Origin: Ardenticatenaceae bacterium
Lineage (GTDB): Bacteria; Chloroflexota; Anaerolineae; Promineifilales; Promineifilaceae
Reading direction: 5' to 3'
Length of the DNA stretch: 64,000 nt
NCBI GenBank assembly: GCA_020634245.1
Contig: JACKCC010000013.1
Location: 62,001 to 126,000, forward strand
Part shown: positions 62,381-64,000 of the stretch, piece after piece
How the letters are laid out: every line of letters starts with the position of its first letter
Position numbering within the stretch: the first letter of the stretch is position 1
Translations under genes and position numbers: made by a program
Notes under the pieces: model-generated
The model's input: the letters and a program-made list of their open reading frames with translations, nothing else
Told to the model about the DNA's origin: nothing
Database searches by the model: none

Positions 62381-63148
62381 TCATTCAGTCACCGGCTGAA
62401 ACATGAGCCATACGCGGCTCATCAAGCCTGTGCCGATTAAACCGATGCCGACCATACCTTCCCACGAAATCCAGTTTGGATCAAGTAATTGCATCACGCC
62501 GGTACTGAGAATCCAGACGCCAACAATGAGCATTGCGGTAGCTGTCCACGTCGCCCGCCGGATGACACGCAATGCCTCGACAAATGCGCCAACGCCGGGG
62601 ATGAGGATGAAGATACCCCACCAATGAAAATCACCAAACAGCGCGGGCAAACTAATGAATGCCAACTGGTCGGCCAGGAAGGTGAACCCCAGCAAAATCA
62701 TGGTCAAGCCAATCCAACGGAGGAAGCGCAGCACGGCCGTTACCCCCACCTTACCATCTGCACCACCTACCAGCCACAAAGCCACGCCCGGCATCACAAT
62801 CATCAACGGCCACCACGTACCCCAATTCAGGTTGAGCAGGAACAGAATGGCGACCATCAGCACCACCAGCCCCACACCCATGCTAAAACGAGCGATGAAG
62901 GGGAAACGGCCGTTCCCCGCCAACTGAGCCTGTTGAAGTTGAGCCTGCCAGCCCAGCCCCACAAACAACAAACCGGGCAGCAAAATAAACAAGCCCCACC
63001 AATTCTCCAAGCGACCAGCACCCAACAAATTCGCAACAATAAACGTCAGCCCAATAAACAACAACGTTGCTCCGCCCAGATCCGACCAGGACAGCCGCCG
63101 CGGGCGGCTCACTTGTTGAACCCCGTTTTGAATCACATCTTGTTTCAT
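62381..63148 (-). CDS. Polytopic membrane protein, LiaI/LiaF-like TM pattern
   Basis: 255 residues from the second of two adjacent ATGs (63151, 63148); GGAGG is 6 nt before 63148. Paired helices such as WSDLGGATLLFIGLTFIVANLL, WWGLFILLPGLLFVGLGW, TWWPLMIVMPGVALWLV and WWGIFILIPGVGAFVEAL show internal repetition of a WWGLFILLPG unit. It is a relative of the 59893 product. It lies 100 bp upstream of the kinase in the same direction, so it may be an input or partner of that kinase. Confidence 0.7.
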   Translation of the reverse strand: MKQDVIQNGVQQVSRPRRLSWSDLGGATLLFIGLTFIVANLLGAGRLENWWGLFILLPGLLFVGLGWQAQLQQAQLAGNGRFPFIARFSMGVGLVVLMVAILFLLNLNWGTWWPLMIVMPGVALWLVGGADGKVGVTAVLRFLRWIGLTMILLGFTFLADQLAFISLPALFGDFHWWGIFILIPGVGAFVEALRVIRRATWTATAMLIVGVWILSTGVMQLLDPNWISWEGMVGIGLIGTGLMSRVWLMFQPVTE

Positions 63149-63166
63149 CATTCACCTCCGATCTTA

Positions 63167-63199
63167 AGGTGACAGGCTCTTCCAAAGTGCCTGTCACCT
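63167..63199. repeat. Hairpin repeat, AGGTGACAG family, copy 4
   Basis: AGGTGACAGGCTCTT / AAGTGCCTGTCACCT, a variant of the 50566 and 16324 copies with one central change on each side. Just downstream, 63238-63356 is simple-sequence (TTGGTTGG and CCAACCATCCAA tracts). Confidence 0.8.
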
Positions 63200-63359
63200 A
63201 TTTGCGATGAATTAATGATAGCGAAAAGGGGTTCTGGGCTGCCTAACCGTTAGCTAACAACTAGCTATCGGAAATGGTTGGTTGGATAGTTTGTTGGTTG
63301 GCGTGTCTTTTACTAACCAACCATCCAATTGACCAACCATCCAACTAACCAACTGACTT

Positions 63360-63965
63360 CTACACAACTAATTTATAGCCCCGCCCGCGCACGGTGAGGA
63401 GAAGCTGCGGATTAGCCGAATCCGGCTCCAGTTTGGTGCGCAGGCGGCTGACCAGGTTTTCGATCTGGTAATCGTAAACGCCGTCACGATATTCGGGCCA
63501 TACGGCCGTGCCAATTTCATCCTTGGAGCAAACCAATCCCGGCCGCGAAAACAAGTAAGCCAGCAGCTCAAACTCCTTGGGAGCCAGTTCCACCAACTGT
63601 CGGTTCACCCGCACCAAACCGGCAGGAATATCCATCTCCAGCTCCGGCAGCACCGTATCTTGATACGTCACATCCGGATCATGAAAAACAAACTCCACGT
63701 CGCCAACTTTGATATGGTCACCATCGCGCAGTTGGGCCGGTTCCGTAAGGCGTTGGCCATTCAGGAACGTGCCGTTAGTACTGCCCAAATCCTCCAGAAT
63801 GACCCGCCACCCCTCGCGGCGCACACAGGCATGCTCCCGCGAAATGCGCTTGCTGCTAACCACGATCTCATTCTCCACCGCCCGGCCGATCTTCACCATA
63901 TCACCTGTCAAGTCATGGGCACGGCCGGTAGGATCAGTGAGTTTTGGCGTTTGTTTACTGCTCAT
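63360..63965 (-). CDS. FHA domain - winged-helix transcriptional regulator
   Basis: 201 residues from the ATG at 63965 (GAGGT 9 nt upstream). Residues 15-100 are a forkhead-associated domain: VKIGR, SSKRISREHACV and LGSTNGTFLNGQRL, the phosphothreonine-binding loops. Residues 108-201 are an OmpR/PhoB-type winged helix (LAPKEFELLAYLFSRPGLVCSKDEI, IENLVSRLRTKLE, LLTVRGRGYKLV). Thus a DNA-binding domain normally run by an Asp-phosphorylated receiver is here run by a pThr-reading domain, a direct output for the Ser/Thr kinases upstream. Confidence 0.92.
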   Translation of the reverse strand: MSSKQTPKLTDPTGRAHDLTGDMVKIGRAVENEIVVSSKRISREHACVRREGWRVILEDLGSTNGTFLNGQRLTEPAQLRDGDHIKVGDVEFVFHDPDVTYQDTVLPELEMDIPAGLVRVNRQLVELAPKEFELLAYLFSRPGLVCSKDEIGTAVWPEYRDGVYDYQIENLVSRLRTKLEPDSANPQLLLTVRGRGYKLVV

Positions 63966-64000
63966 TTTCGAAGACCTCGATGTCAAGACTACGCAGATTC

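Larger units (their letters stand above)
1..64000. repeat. Dispersed octamer palindrome ACGGCCGT (highly iterated)
   Basis: ACGGCCGT, often extended to GGGAAACGGCCGTTTCCC or part of it, occurs roughly 95-100 times by hand count, about 1.5 per kb, on both sides of start and stop codons and in all reading frames. In genes it is read as Asn-Gly-Arg, Thr-Ala-Val or Arg-Pro-Phe/Leu, which explains the frequent NGR, TAV and RPF strings in unrelated proteins here. Chance expectation at this base composition is about one. The distribution resembles HIP1 (GCGATCGC) of cyanobacteria. Examples: 386-395, 1608-1617, 10397-10406, 20246-20255, 27059-27068, 53131-53140, 60714-60723. Single-base variants ending CGGCCGA or CGGCCGC also occur. 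Confidence 0.9.

Noticed and set aside
1..64000. CRISPR arrays, tRNA and rRNA genes
   Set aside because: No regularly spaced direct repeats of CRISPR size and no T-loop GGTTCRA cloverleaf or rRNA-like tracts were seen; a covariance search could still reveal a missed tRNA.

Overview
The window most likely comes from a Chloroflexota chromosome (Anaerolineae or Ardenticatenia grade). This is an inference from gene content, not a database result. The clues are regulators that join a DNA-binding domain to NB-ARC and TPR domains, long GAF-domain histidine kinases, many Ser/Thr kinases, lipoproteins with Thr/Pro-rich linkers, a sortase with its substrate, and a serine T-box before serS. Across nearly the whole window an octamer palindrome, ACGGCCGT, recurs about 95-100 times by hand count, in genes and in spacers. 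About one copy would be expected by chance. It is missing from an AT-rich DUF262 gene at 51.0-52.8 kb and from the interior of an IS element at 0.4-1.6 kb, which suggests both arrived recently.

Layout: 0-5.4 kb holds lipoproteins, an IS1-like element with a 9-bp target duplication, an M42 aminopeptidase and a HisN-like phosphatase. 5.6-11.3 kb holds small proteins, a HEIGH metalloprotease, a BTAD/NB-ARC/TPR regulator and a receiver protein with Glu at the phosphorylation site. 11.4-20.5 kb is the most unusual region: a three-gene peptide exporter (ABC with TM and NBD, C39-peptidase ABC, short HlyD-like protein), an HTH/NB-ARC/TPR regulator, and four tiny genes that begin MKVKTNVKAG and end in different Trp-containing tails. 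20.6-29.5 kb is mostly housekeeping: thiolase, hutH, holB, a nucleotidyltransferase-like protein, miaA, yraN, a GT4 glycosyltransferase and a degenerate CinA-like protein. 29.6-38.5 kb is a signalling block: a cNMP-binding protein, two receivers, GAF proteins, a PF04672-type methyltransferase and two histidine kinases. 38.7-50.4 kb holds a FemAB/GNAT-like protein, a GT4, serS with its T-box leader, an MDR oxidoreductase, the sortase and its LPQSG substrate, a LysM lipoprotein, thrC, an SH3-like membrane protein and lpdA. 50.6-58.0 kb holds a GNAT, the DUF262/DUF1524 defence-type gene, a ferredoxin-like protein, a rhomboid protease, a Nudix hydrolase, a YccF-like protein and a glycosyltransferase. 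58.1-64 kb is a Ser/Thr phospho-signalling block: a tandem pseudokinase-kinase, a membrane-anchored kinase between two polytopic membrane proteins, and an FHA-winged-helix regulator.

The best candidate for an undescribed system is the mini-peptide locus at 11.4-20.5 kb. The four 15-17 codon genes each follow a strong Shine-Dalgarno. They differ only at synonymous sites within their ten leader codons, and two copies that encode the same peptide differ by six synonymous changes and no others. Together with the C39 exporter and the TPR-type DNA-binding regulator they would make a plausible export-and-sense peptide circuit. The coding status of the peptides is well supported by the sequence; signalling is only a hypothesis.

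Spacers in this genome carry several families of long perfect hairpins and low-complexity tracts. Several genes have a TATAAT/TATACT box only 6-7 nt before the ATG, which points to leaderless transcripts. No tRNA, rRNA or CRISPR array was seen.
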